DNA of 64,000 nucleotides from Acidobacteriota bacterium. GTDB lineage: Bacteria; Acidobacteriota; Terriglobia; Acidiferrales; UBA7541. Under the pieces are notes generated by a model. The model saw nothing but the letters and a program-made list of their open reading frames with translations, had not been told where the DNA came from and searched no databases. The stretch lies in contig JAJYLB010000004.1 in NCBI GenBank assembly GCA_021788095.1, forward strand, positions 86,049-150,048, written 5' to 3'. Positions 1-9,138 of this stretch are shown here, piece by piece; the first letter of the stretch is position 1, and the number at the start of each line of letters is the position of its first letter. Position numbers and translations under genes: made by a program.

Positions 1-2002
1 TGACGGAGAGATGGGGCATGACCTGCCAAGTGTCTTGAAAATAGAGGTTGTAATTATCCACCGCCCAGTGCCGGAGCAGATCGGAGCCCTGTGAGATGGG
101 CGTGGCGGCCGTGGTGCTGGTGATCTTGTAGTTGTAGACGGCGTACAGCTCGGTGGCCAGGCCCATCATGGCCGCGAGGGGGAAGTCATAGGCGTGCGCC
201 GAACCGACGGCGGGGTAGCCGTTGGCAGCCGGGTCGAGCGGCGAGCCGGTGCCGGCAAGGCCCCCGGTGTCCACCCAGTCGGCGTTGGTGAGGGCGGTGC
301 TGAAAGTGTTGGCGTTGGAGGCGCTGATCGCGCGCATCAGGAGCAGATTGCCGCCGAACTGGAAACTGTGCGAGCCCTTGAGCCAGCTCACCGTGTCCAC
401 GAGGTTGTATACGGGCGAAATCCACCGGCTCGATCGCGTGATGCCCTGATTCAGGTCTCGCATCTCGATATACGGCTGATTCGAGTTACCGATCGTGCCG
501 TAGCTCGATCGGGTGAGGCCGAAGCGGGCGTTATTCACCCAATGGGACCCGAATGCGCCCGTCCAACCGGCGACGAAGCCCTTGCTCAGGTCCACGAGCG
601 TGGACTGAGGCACCTGGCCCGGGAGGAACGCGCCCGCGGTGACGTCACGGTCGTCCACGCCCGTTCCGCGGAAGAACAGCGTCTGGCTGCCGCTTTGGGT
701 GAGCTTGTAATCGAGCCGGGCAATATACCAGTTGTTCGTCAGCGGCGTCGGGGCGGCAAAAGTGTAATTGGCGTAGTTCGGCGCGTCGAGCGCGGCCGCG
801 CTCGTCGGCATCGGATACGACTGGAAATACTTCAGCGCGACGGCGCTCGGGCCGATCCCGGCGGGATCCATCGCCTGGAGCTGGGACGGACCCAGCCCGT
901 AATAGCCGGGGGCGACGGGGTACGTCCGGCCATCCGCCCCGGTCACGTTCATGCCCGGACAAGCCGAGGCCGACTTGCATTGATACTGGATGATCCCTTG
1001 TCGCAGCGTCGCGCTGGGAATGACGTCGGACTGGACCGAGCCGGTCCGCTCGCGTTCTCCCTGGTAGTTGAAGAAGAAGAAGAACCGATTCTTCAGGAAC
1101 GGTCCGCCGATATCGCCGCCGAAGAGATTCCGCACCAGGTGCTGGGGCACGTTCGGCTTTCCGCTGGCCGTCTCGGCGGCGCTCAGGAAGTACGAATTGG
1201 CGATACCGAGGTTGTTCCGGTTGAACTCGTACAAATTGCCGTGGAATTGATTGGTGCCGCTCTTGGTGACCAAAGCGATCTGGGCACCGGAGGAGCGACC
1301 CTCGGTCGCGCCATAGTTCGAGGTGGTGACGCGGAACTCCTCCACGGAGTAGGGCGTGGTCGGCAAAATACCGTTGTAGGCGTAGCCGCTGAATTCATCG
1401 TTGTTGCTCACGCCATCGAGCATGATGTTGTTCTGGTCGCTGCGCTCGCCGTTCGTCGCGCCGGCCCGGGTATCGTAGGTGCTCTGGAGCTCGTTTTCAC
1501 CGTTATAAACGACGCCAGGCTGCAGGCTGAGCAGCAAGACGGTGTTTTCCGCGCGAATGGGCAAGTTCTCGACCGCGGTCGTGCCCATCGTCTGGCCCAG
1601 CGTCGCGTTCGTGGTGTTCAGCGGCGGCGGCGCGCCGGTTACCTTCACCGTTTGGCTCACCGCGCCCACCTGCAGCCGCACGTCCACCGCGGCGGGCAGG
1701 CTCACTTGCAGGATCACGCCGGTTTGTTCGTACGCGCGGAAGCCTCGCGCTTCCACTTTCAAGTCGTAAGTGCCCGGCAGAACATCGGGAAAGTCATAAA
1801 CGCCCGCGCCTGTGGTCACCTCCGTGCGCGGTACGTTGGTGGCGCTGTTCGTCAGTGTGACCTTCGCGCCGGGAACCACGGCGCCCGACGGATCGGTGAC
1901 GACGCCACGCAGGGCCGTCGTCGCCTGGCCCCATGCGGAAATGCTGAATGCCAATAGCCCGAGCGTAACCGCCAGGCTTCGGCACAATTTATTCCACCCC
2001 AT
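1..2002 (-). CDS. TonB-dependent receptor with N-terminal carboxypeptidase-regulatory domain (3' end outside window)
   Basis: Reading the minus strand from the ATG at 2002 gives an unbroken frame of about 667 codons that runs off the left edge, so the C-terminal barrel is missing. A signal peptide (core LAVTLGLLAFSISAWG) is followed by a Cna-B/carboxypeptidase-regulatory domain (GVVTDPSGAVVPGAKV, about residues 33-48), then a plug-like region (NNIMLDGVSNNDEF) and barrel-type repeats rich in aromatic residues and Asn (KSGTNQFHGNLYEFNRNN; FFFFFNYQGER). This is the Oar-like outer-membrane receptor family that is expanded in Acidobacteriota. The substrate cannot be told. The start is supported by GGGAGGGACGA directly before the ATG. 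It is the same family as the receptor at 26251-29763. Confidence 0.9.
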   Translation of the reverse strand, partial: MGWNKLCRSLAVTLGLLAFSISAWGQATTALRGVVTDPSGAVVPGAKVTLTNSATNVPRTEVTTGAGVYDFPDVLPGTYDLKVEARGFRAYEQTGVILQVSLPAAVDVRLQVGAVSQTVKVTGAPPPLNTTNATLGQTMGTTAVENLPIRAENTVLLLSLQPGVVYNGENELQSTYDTRAGATNGERSDQNNIMLDGVSNNDEFSGYAYNGILPTTPYSVEEFRVTTSNYGATEGRSSGAQIALVTKSGTNQFHGNLYEFNRNNLGIANSYFLSAAETASGKPNVPQHLVRNLFGGDIGGPFLKNRFFFFFNYQGERERTGSVQSDVIPSATLRQGIIQYQCKSASACPGMNVTGADGRTYPVAPGYYGLGPSQLQAMDPAGIGPSAVALKYFQSYPMPTSAAALDAPNYANYTFAAPTPLTNNWYIARLDYKLTQSGSQTLFFRGTGVDDRDVTAGAFLPGQVPQSTLVDLSKGFVAGWTGAFGSHWVNNARFGLTRSSYGTIGNSNQPYIEMRDLNQGITRSSRWISPVYNLVDTVSWLKGSHSFQFGGNLLLMRAISASNANTFSTALTNADWVDTGGLAGTGSPLDPAANGYPAVGSAHAYDFPLAAMMGLATELYAVYNYKITSTTAATPISQGSDLLRHWAVDNYNLYFQDTWQVMPHLSV

Positions 2003-2437
2003 TCGTCCCTCCCTACCAGCCGCAGCTGGGATACGTTGTGCAATCTTGTAGCTTGAGATACACCATCAACACTTGGTTCGTTCGTGCGCCGCCCCACCCC
2101 CCCGCGGAGTCCGCCTGAGGGTTCCTCCCGCATTGTTGCCACCTGACGCTGCCCACTGATTGCTACGTTCTCCCGGGAGGCCAGGAAAACCAATCGTCAG
2201 GTTTTGCACCGCTGGCCGTATTCATATTCTTGTTTCCTTCCCGTGTCAAGCCGGAACGTGTCGTAACAACCGGACTTAGGCGAGCCCGGACCTGTCGGTG
2301 TCACCTCCCGCGCAACGGGCTGCGCAACAGGGGCTTGGCGCCTGTACGGGTAAACGTTTCCCGCGTGCCGGCCGCCGGAGGGTTGGCCGCTGGCTCCCGG
2401 CGGGAGGCGCCTGGGGTTGGAAACGGTCATGGCCACG
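2003..2437. other. Intergenic region upstream of the TonB receptor
   Basis: No convincing gene. Short ORFs on both strands lack family-like sequence. The stretch next to 2003 carries the Shine-Dalgarno sequence of the receptor on the minus strand. I could not pick out a reliable -35/-10 pair. Confidence 0.6.
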
Positions 2438-3589
2438 TCAGTGATTGGTGAGATAAAGATCGGCGACTTCGAGGGCCAGGGCGCCGGGATCGAGATCGGT
2501 GCGATTGGCCAGGACGATGACGGTTAAATCGGAGCGGGTGAAGCGCTCGATGGCAGTGTGAAAACCGATGCTGCTGCCGTAATGCCACATTCGCGAATGG
2601 CCGCGATAGGGATTCAGGAACCAGCCGAAGCCGTACTCGACGGGAGCGCCGTCGGGGCCCTTGGGCCACTGGGCGGAGGGGAGGGGCAGACGAACGGCAG
2701 TGATAGCCGGCTTCATTTCGGCGGCGGAGAGCAGCGTGTGATTGCGGAGGGCCTGGTCCCATTTCGCGAGGTCCATCACGTTGCTATAGACGCCCCCGTC
2801 GCCGAGGGTCGCCGACGTGGGACTTTGATCGGTTTCCAGCCAGACGCCGGCGTCGCGGGTGTAGCCGTAGGCCCGCTGGGGTACATGGTCCCTGCCGTAT
2901 TGGTGGAGGAGGGTGCCGGTCATGCCCAGCGGCGCGAGGATGCGGCGGTGGACAAACTCCGCGAAGGGCATGCCGGAAATCTTTTGGACGATCATGGCGA
3001 GCACGCAGTAGCCGGAATTGCTGTATTTCCAGGTCGAGCCGGGCGGGAACTGGGTGCCGGTCTGCCGCTCCATCAAGTGGAGGACGCCGGCGTCGTGGAT
3101 TTGCGGGATTTGTTCCCAGGATTTTCCGGGGTATTGCTTGTCCAAGAGGTCTTCGTAGTCGGCGAGGCCGGAGGTATGGTTCAGCAGGTTGCGGACGGAG
3201 ATGGCGCGGCCGTAAGGGGGAAAATCGGGGAAGATATCGGTGAGCCGATCGCTGTATTTCAACTTGCCGTCGTGGACGAGGAGCATGATGGCCATGGCGG
3301 TGAACTGTTTGGTGCAGGAAGCGAGGCGAAAATCGGTGCGCGGGGTGACGGGGCGCCGGCAGCGAAGATCGCGCATGCCGTAGCCGCGGAAGAAGACCGT
3401 CTTGCCGTCCTTTCGCACCAGGACGGCGAGGCCGGGCGCAGCGGGCGAAGTGACGGAGGAAAAGATCGCGTTGATCCGCGCTGCGGTCGGCTGGCGGAGA
3501 GCCGGCGCGGCCGGCCCTGCGGCGGCCCATGCCGCCAGCAGCGCGTACGCGGCAATCGTGACAACCATCGCCAAACGTTTGCGAGACAT
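2438..3589 (-). CDS. Secreted serine hydrolase, class C beta-lactamase/D-aminopeptidase family
   Basis: This 383-aa protein starts at the ATG at 3589, preceded by AGGGGGA on the minus strand. A longer frame opens 60 bp upstream but would put extra residues before the signal peptide (MSRKRLAMVVTIAAYALLAA). The nucleophile motif S-C-T-K lies at about residues 91-94, followed by the Y-S-N motif and a third motif H-Y-G-S-S in place of KTG, which is usual for the family. Members are periplasmic or outer-membrane-associated esterases, D-aminopeptidases or peptidoglycan-processing enzymes; the exact substrate cannot be read from sequence. It lies divergently from the D-aminoacylase and PBP4 genes, which suggests a role with D-amino-acid peptides. 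Confidence 0.85.
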   Translation of the reverse strand: MSRKRLAMVVTIAAYALLAAWAAAGPAAPALRQPTAARINAIFSSVTSPAAPGLAVLVRKDGKTVFFRGYGMRDLRCRRPVTPRTDFRLASCTKQFTAMAIMLLVHDGKLKYSDRLTDIFPDFPPYGRAISVRNLLNHTSGLADYEDLLDKQYPGKSWEQIPQIHDAGVLHLMERQTGTQFPPGSTWKYSNSGYCVLAMIVQKISGMPFAEFVHRRILAPLGMTGTLLHQYGRDHVPQRAYGYTRDAGVWLETDQSPTSATLGDGGVYSNVMDLAKWDQALRNHTLLSAAEMKPAITAVRLPLPSAQWPKGPDGAPVEYGFGWFLNPYRGHSRMWHYGSSIGFHTAIERFTRSDLTVIVLANRTDLDPGALALEVADLYLTNH

Positions 3590-3791
3590 GATATCCCCCT
3601 CGCCCGAACGGGTCGCAGAAAGCTTGCCGCTATTTCGCGGCGCTGGCAAGAATACCCGTTGCTTTCAGGGACGGTGAGGCCTACGTTGTTGGCTGGCCGA
3701 AGTCCCGGGCGCAAATTCGGATCGCTGCGAGGCTGCCCGGAAAGGCAAGACGCGGCGGGTACCGATGGAGGGGCTGACGACGGAGAAGGGA

Positions 3792-5501
3792 ATGGCAGGG
3801 AAGCGGAACTGGCGAGGAACGATATCGTGCGCCGCGCTGGCGCTCGGAGCGGGAGGCGCACTGGCCGTTGCGGGAGGCTTGGGAAGGCAAGAACAGCCAA
3901 CCAAAGCGAGAGCATTCGACATCGTGATCACCCGCGGACACATCTACGACGGCACCGGCTCGCCCTGGTACTCGGGGGATATCGGCATTCGCAACGGTCG
4001 CATTGCCGCGATCGGCGATCTCAGCGGCACGGCGCGGCGCCAAACCATAGATGGGCACGACCTGGCGGTCGCCCCGGGGTTCATCGACATGCTCGACCAG
4101 TCGGGCCGAAGCATTCTCAGCGACTCCCGGCTGCCGTCGAAAATCTACCAGGGCATCACCACCGTGGTCACCGGCGAAGGCAGCTCGGTGGCGCCGCGTT
4201 GGCCGGGCGCCGGCGGCCGCGACGCGGCCGGGCCCGGCTGGACGACGTTTGCCGAGTATTTCGCGCGGCTCGAGCACCAAGGCATCGGCGTCAACTTTGC
4301 CAGCTATGTGGGCGCGTCCACGGTGCGGGAGTTGGTGCTCGGCGATGGGGACGTCCAGCCTACGCCCGCGCAACTGGGGAAGATGAAGGCCCTGGTGCGC
4401 CAGGCCATGCAAGATGGCGCGGTGGGACTTTCGACCGCGTTGCAGTATCCCCCCGCGCCGTTCTCCAAGACGGCCGAACTGATCGCGCTGGCCCGCGTTG
4501 CAGCCGCCTATGGCGGCATCTACGCCACCCACCTGCGTAGCGAAGGCTCTCGCGAGCCGGAGGCGGTGGCCGAAGCGATCCGCATCGGGCGGGAAGCGCA
4601 CATTCCGGTGGAAATCTTCCACATCAAGGAGGCGGGGCACGCCAACTGGAACAAAATGCCGCAGCTCGTCGCCCAGATCGACGCAGCGCGCGCCAGAGGC
4701 GTGGATATCTTCGCCAGCACTTACGCCTATACCGCCTGGTCGAACGGACTGTCTTCGTTCATTCCACCCTGGGCCCACATAGGGGGCTCGGCGGCGCTCA
4801 TCGAGAACCTGCGGAACCCGGCGACGCGCGCCCGCATCCGCGCCGATCTGCTCAACCCCGACAGTTGGGGCAACAACGACTGGCGGGAAATACCCGGTCC
4901 CGAGGCGGTGGAAATCGTCGGCGTGCGCAATCCGGAGCTGCGCCGCTTTGAGGGGAAGCGCCTCTCGGAGGTGGCCGCCGCCTGGCGCGAAGACCCGATG
5001 GATGCGCTTTTCGATTTCCTCGTCAAAGATGACGGCGGCACTTCGGTGGCCGTGTTTGGCATGAGCGAACCGGATGTGGAGCTGGCGCTTCGGCAGCCCT
5101 GGGTTTCGATCTGCACCGACGAGACGGGCACTTCGCCCTCGCCCACGGCGCACCCGCACCCGCGCGCCTATGGCACGTTTCCGCGCATCCTGAGGAAGTA
5201 TGTGCGCCAGGACCACCTGCTGTCCCTGGCCGACGCCATCCGCAAGATGACGGCATTGCCAGCGGCCCAGATGCGTTTCACCGATCGCGGCGTTATCAAA
5301 AGGGGCATGTGGGCGGATCTCGTCATCTTCAACTCCGCCACGATCCGCGACCGCGCCACCTACGATCACCCGCAGCAGTTCTCCCGGGGGATGGCCTGGG
5401 TGCTGGTGAACGGAGTGCCGGTGATCAGGGAAGGGAAAATGACGGGCGCCCTCCCGGGAAAGGTGCTGCGCGGACCCGGGTACCGCGAGGGAAGCCAGTA
5501 A
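3792..5501 (+). CDS. Amidohydrolase, N-acyl-D-amino-acid deacylase (D-aminoacylase) family, variant metal site
   Basis: This 569-aa protein begins with a signal-peptide-like region (RGTISCAALALGAGGALAVA). The ATG at 3792 follows GGAGAAGGGA; an upstream in-frame ATG at 3765 is less likely because it lengthens the signal peptide. The amidohydrolase frame is clear: the N-terminal GHIYDGTGSPWYSGDIGI, strand 1 GFIDMLDQ, ATHLRSEG, HIKEAGH, the late Asp in CTDETGTSP, and HPHPRAYGTFPRIL. The usual HxH of strand 1 and the Cys of the D-aminoacylase bridging motif are absent; VTGEGSS occupies the latter place. Predicted role: hydrolysis of N-acyl or peptidyl D-amino-acid amides in the periplasm. The next gene, a PBP4-type carboxypeptidase, follows on the same strand and may be co-transcribed. 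Confidence 0.88.
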   Translation: MAGKRNWRGTISCAALALGAGGALAVAGGLGRQEQPTKARAFDIVITRGHIYDGTGSPWYSGDIGIRNGRIAAIGDLSGTARRQTIDGHDLAVAPGFIDMLDQSGRSILSDSRLPSKIYQGITTVVTGEGSSVAPRWPGAGGRDAAGPGWTTFAEYFARLEHQGIGVNFASYVGASTVRELVLGDGDVQPTPAQLGKMKALVRQAMQDGAVGLSTALQYPPAPFSKTAELIALARVAAAYGGIYATHLRSEGSREPEAVAEAIRIGREAHIPVEIFHIKEAGHANWNKMPQLVAQIDAARARGVDIFASTYAYTAWSNGLSSFIPPWAHIGGSAALIENLRNPATRARIRADLLNPDSWGNNDWREIPGPEAVEIVGVRNPELRRFEGKRLSEVAAAWREDPMDALFDFLVKDDGGTSVAVFGMSEPDVELALRQPWVSICTDETGTSPSPTAHPHPRAYGTFPRILRKYVRQDHLLSLADAIRKMTALPAAQMRFTDRGVIKRGMWADLVIFNSATIRDRATYDHPQQFSRGMAWVLVNGVPVIREGKMTGALPGKVLRGPGYREGSQ

Positions 5502-5558
5502 ATGGGTTCGCTGAGGCTTCGGCCTGAGGATTTTGGTGTCTGCGGAAGGGAGGGGGGC

Positions 5559-7130
5559 ATGGTACCCCGCATGAAGTTCCCTGGTTTGCTGATTGGTCTG
5601 GCTTCCTGCCTGCTCTTGATACCGCCTTCGTATGCTGGCTGGCGGATCTTCAAGCCTCGGCCAAAGCTCGGTAAGGCGATCCAAGCGCTTCTCGCGAGTT
5701 CTCCGGCGCACCACGGACGACTGGGCGTCGAAGTCGTCCGCCTGCGAGACCAAAAGGTGCTCTATGCCCGCGACGCCGAACAACTCTTTCAGCCGGCGTC
5801 CAATATGAAGTTGTTCACCACCGCCTGCGCGCTCGAGAAACTGGGGCCTGATTTTACCTACCGGACGACCGTGAATGCGGCGAATCCCCCGGATCCATCG
5901 GGCCGGGTTGGCGACATCTTCCTGGTGGGGCGAGGCGACCCCGATCTTAGCAACCGCGTCTTGCCCTATCACCTCAAGACGGAACGGAAAGGGCCCGCGG
6001 ACGCCGCGTTTCAACAACTGGCTGGTCAAATGGCGAGTCGCGGCGTGAAGGTCGTCGCCGGAAATATCGTCGTCGCGGAAAGCTATTTCAGGGGAAGCCC
6101 GTTCCCACCCGACTGGGCCGTGGACGATTTGGTGTGGGGTTACGGTGCGCCGGTGGCCGCCCTTACCTTCAACGATAACCAACTCCTTCTTCACATTCGA
6201 CCCGGATCCGCGATTGGCCTGCCGGCAAGCATCACCGTGGATCCGCTGCCCCGCTATTACACCATCCGCGGCGAGGTCGAGACCGTGGCCGCCAACGAGC
6301 CGCGCAAGATTGACCTGACCCGACCGCCGGGGTCCCGTACGCTCACGGTGCGCGGGCAGATCCCGCTGGGCGGTACGGTGGACGAGGAAACGATCGCCAT
6401 CCAGAATCCCGCGAAAGCCATCGGAGATCTCTTTCGGCAAGACCTGGAACAGCGGGGAATCCGCGTGCTAGGACACGTCGTCGTCGAAGACGCGACACCG
6501 GGCGGACCGGTGCCATCGATGCATCCGGTGATTCTTGCCGAGCGCGAGTCTCCTCCGCTCGGTGAGGATATTCAGATGACACTCAAGGTGAGCCAAAACC
6601 TTCATGCGGAAATGCTGCTGCGAACCCTGGCGCGCCGGCTGAGTGGAGATGGCAGCCGCAAGGCGGGAATCAAGATTTTGGACCAATACGTCGAAGGATT
6701 TGGCGTGACGCCGCATGAAGTGTATTTCGTCGATGGTTCGGGGCTTTCCCGGGCGGTCCTCGCATCGCCCGCGGCGATCGTCAAGCTGCTCATCCACATG
6801 TCGGGGTCTCCGGAATTCCCTGTCTTTAAGGAGGCGCTGCCGGTGGCCGGCGTGGATGGAACGCTGTCCGATAGGTTCAAGGGCACGCCGGCGCAAGGGC
6901 ATATCCTTGCGAAAACCGGAACGATTGAACACGTCAATTCACTCTCCGGGTACATGGATCTCCCGCAAGGCGGGGTCTTGGCCTTCTCCATCCTTCTCAA
7001 CGACAACCCGCTGCCTGGGAATCAGGGCGAAGCCCTCGTTGACCGCGTGGCGCTCCGAATCTTCAAGGCGTATGCGAAGAGTCGCAAGGCAGCAATTCCC
7101 TCGGCCCATGGATCCGTGCCGGCAGCATAG
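5559..7130 (+). CDS. dacB: D-alanyl-D-alanine carboxypeptidase/endopeptidase, PBP4 type (peptidase S13)
   Basis: The signal peptide (MKFPGLLIGLASCLLLIPPS) is followed by the three penicillin-binding motifs of family S13: S-N-M-K in PASNMKLFTT, S-Q-N in VSQNLHAE, and K-T-G in LAKTGTIEHVNS. The long stretch between the first two motifs is the characteristic inserted domain of PBP4. Predicted to trim D-Ala and cleave peptide cross-links of peptidoglycan in the periplasm. I chose the ATG at 5559 because it follows AAGGGAGGGGGGC; the frame opens at 5502 right after the previous gene, and an ATG at 5571 is also possible. Length is about 523 aa, a little above E. coli DacB. Confidence 0.92.
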   Translation: MVPRMKFPGLLIGLASCLLLIPPSYAGWRIFKPRPKLGKAIQALLASSPAHHGRLGVEVVRLRDQKVLYARDAEQLFQPASNMKLFTTACALEKLGPDFTYRTTVNAANPPDPSGRVGDIFLVGRGDPDLSNRVLPYHLKTERKGPADAAFQQLAGQMASRGVKVVAGNIVVAESYFRGSPFPPDWAVDDLVWGYGAPVAALTFNDNQLLLHIRPGSAIGLPASITVDPLPRYYTIRGEVETVAANEPRKIDLTRPPGSRTLTVRGQIPLGGTVDEETIAIQNPAKAIGDLFRQDLEQRGIRVLGHVVVEDATPGGPVPSMHPVILAERESPPLGEDIQMTLKVSQNLHAEMLLRTLARRLSGDGSRKAGIKILDQYVEGFGVTPHEVYFVDGSGLSRAVLASPAAIVKLLIHMSGSPEFPVFKEALPVAGVDGTLSDRFKGTPAQGHILAKTGTIEHVNSLSGYMDLPQGGVLAFSILLNDNPLPGNQGEALVDRVALRIFKAYAKSRKAAIPSAHGSVPAA

Positions 7131-7168
7131 GCTGCGGCGCAGAGCGCGCGCACGATGAAGAAAGCGTC

Positions 7169-9073
7169 TTACGAGCCGTTGGCCAACGGCTTGGGCGCGA
7201 GGATCTGCCGCAGGTAATCGACGGTGCCTGGCACCCGCACAAGATGCGGGTACTTCAGTCCACCCTCGTAATCGATCGTGTAGGGCGCGGTGACGCCATC
7301 GCCCGTCGCGGTGATCTGCAACGGCTTCTTGCTCTTCTGCGCCTGGGCGATCTCGCTCCGCAACAGGCCGGTGGTGTACGGGTGGCCGTCGATTGCCACA
7401 AGCTTCATGCCCGGTGCGAGTCCGGCCTGGAAAGCCGGCCCGTTCCATAACACGTCCTCGACCGTGCCTTGCCGATCGAGGAACAAGCCCAGCGTGAACA
7501 TCGCGTTGATACCTTGCCGGCTGAGTTCACCCTCGCCAACCTCTTCGTGCGCCTGCTGGTACCCCGAAGGTTGATCGGAATAGGCTAGGCGCCAACCGCT
7601 GGCGTCGATGCCCACAAGCAGCGGGACCTGCCGGCCCACGCCGTACAGCCAGTCGTGCAGGAAACTCGTCCAGTCATACGGCTGAACCGCGTCGAGAGTG
7701 GCGACGACGTCGTGAAAGGTGTAGGTATGGGTTCGGTAACTGCCGTTGTCGACGCCGAAAAACCGCCGGGCAAAATCGTCGATCGAACGCCGATCGCGAC
7801 TTAACGTCCGGATTTTCATGTCGACGGCCAGCCACAGCAGTTCGCCTTCACGATAGAAATCGGTCTGCCGGCGCCAGTTGGACCATGCGGCCGTCGAGCC
7901 GTAGAGCAACTGCGCTGCGACGGTGGTGTCGATGAGCGGTCGCCACTCGCGACCGGGTTGGTGTGCCATGGCCGCCGCCCGGTAAGCGACCGCCTGCCGC
8001 CAGGTGGCCGGCGACCACAACCCGCTTCGCGCCGTCAATACGTCGCCGAGGTAAGTGGTGAGCCCCTCATACACCCACACCATCCGCGTGCGTTCGGGAC
8101 GCTCGAAGTTGGGTTGCCACAGCCCCGCCGGACGCATGAATTTGCCGTTCCACGAGTGTGTGTATTCATGCGGCAACAGCGAGGCATCGAGCATGAAATG
8201 GCCGGCGTCGGCAAACATCTTCGCGCCGCCACGCGCGCGGTCATCACTCGACTGGTGGTGTTCGAGACCGCCCGTCGAGACGTAGTCGCTCAACGTCAGA
8301 AGGAAGTGATAGTCGTCGTAGTGATGCGAGTGAAAGAGGGCCTGCGCCTGTTCGACCAGGTGACGATACCCGGCGAGTTGGGTATCGGAAATGTCCAGCG
8401 CCGCCGCACGATCGGCCACCATATCGAGATAACGATGCACCGGCGATCCGGCCGGGGTGAGATCGAGCTCCCGGAAATATTCCCCGGCAATCACCGGTGA
8501 ATCGACCAGAGTGTTGAACGGTACGGGCTTGAACGCGATACGCCCCCCCTGGCGTGTTGCCGTCTTCAGCGCGCTCGCGTAGCCCCAGCGGGCGGGGATC
8601 ACCAGCGTCGGTTCATACGTCTGTGCGCTGGTCGGATAGCCGGCCTGGTACAGCGCTACCTCGTTCCATTTCAGACCCAGCAGATGCGGTGTGACCCGGT
8701 CAGGCGCCGGGTATTGGAAGCGGATATCGATCCGGTCGACGCCCGCCGGCACCGTCACATGAAACGCAAACATGTCCACTTCGTCGCGGAGCCATGCGAT
8801 CCGTTTGCCGCCCGCCGTGATCTCCAGGCCCATCATCGTGCCGACCGGCCCGTCCGGCGCGTGATCGCCCGGAATCCATTCCGGGTAGTCAAGCTGCAGC
8901 GGTCCCGGCCTGACGGGCATCACCTCGTGCACGTAGAGAATCGCCTGTTGGGGATTGGGTAATCGCACCGTCAGCGCAACGGAGCCGGCTGGATCCTTCC
9001 CATCCGCCCGGGCGATGCAGGCCGCGAACGCGATGAGAGCGACCGCGCCAGGAAACAGCGACCATCGTTTCAT
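7169..9073 (-). CDS. M61 family metallopeptidase (glycyl aminopeptidase-like) with C-terminal PDZ domain
   Basis: The 634-aa secreted protein has a signal peptide (LFPGAVALIAFAACIARADG), an N-terminal beta-rich domain, then the zinc motif HEYTH in LPHEYTHSWNGKF, the M61 signature with HExxH and the following W-N-G-K. The C-terminal 100 residues (FLDRQGTVEDVLWNGPAFQAGL...GMKLVAIDG) read as a PDZ domain, also standard in the family. Family members release N-terminal Gly or Ala residues. The ATG at 9073 is preceded by AGGGATC. It is convergent with the PBP4 gene and follows the S9 peptidase on the same strand. Confidence 0.92.
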   Translation of the reverse strand: MKRWSLFPGAVALIAFAACIARADGKDPAGSVALTVRLPNPQQAILYVHEVMPVRPGPLQLDYPEWIPGDHAPDGPVGTMMGLEITAGGKRIAWLRDEVDMFAFHVTVPAGVDRIDIRFQYPAPDRVTPHLLGLKWNEVALYQAGYPTSAQTYEPTLVIPARWGYASALKTATRQGGRIAFKPVPFNTLVDSPVIAGEYFRELDLTPAGSPVHRYLDMVADRAAALDISDTQLAGYRHLVEQAQALFHSHHYDDYHFLLTLSDYVSTGGLEHHQSSDDRARGGAKMFADAGHFMLDASLLPHEYTHSWNGKFMRPAGLWQPNFERPERTRMVWVYEGLTTYLGDVLTARSGLWSPATWRQAVAYRAAAMAHQPGREWRPLIDTTVAAQLLYGSTAAWSNWRRQTDFYREGELLWLAVDMKIRTLSRDRRSIDDFARRFFGVDNGSYRTHTYTFHDVVATLDAVQPYDWTSFLHDWLYGVGRQVPLLVGIDASGWRLAYSDQPSGYQQAHEEVGEGELSRQGINAMFTLGLFLDRQGTVEDVLWNGPAFQAGLAPGMKLVAIDGHPYTTGLLRSEIAQAQKSKKPLQITATGDGVTAPYTIDYEGGLKYPHLVRVPGTVDYLRQILAPKPLANGS

Positions 9074-9138
9074 GATCCCTACCTTATCCTTCCGGCGCGA
9101 GCGCGCCGCAGATGCCGGGTCGGGCCGTCATGCCGCGC

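Noticed and set aside
194..1957. 587-codon plus-strand frame opposite the first TonB receptor
   Set aside because: The minus frame gives a complete receptor sequence; the plus frame has no domain.
3681..6440. A 919-codon open frame on the minus strand opposite the D-aminoacylase and PBP4 genes
   Set aside because: It mirrors the codon pattern of two clear plus-strand genes and its protein is Arg/Gly/His-rich without domains; typical of high-GC antisense frames.
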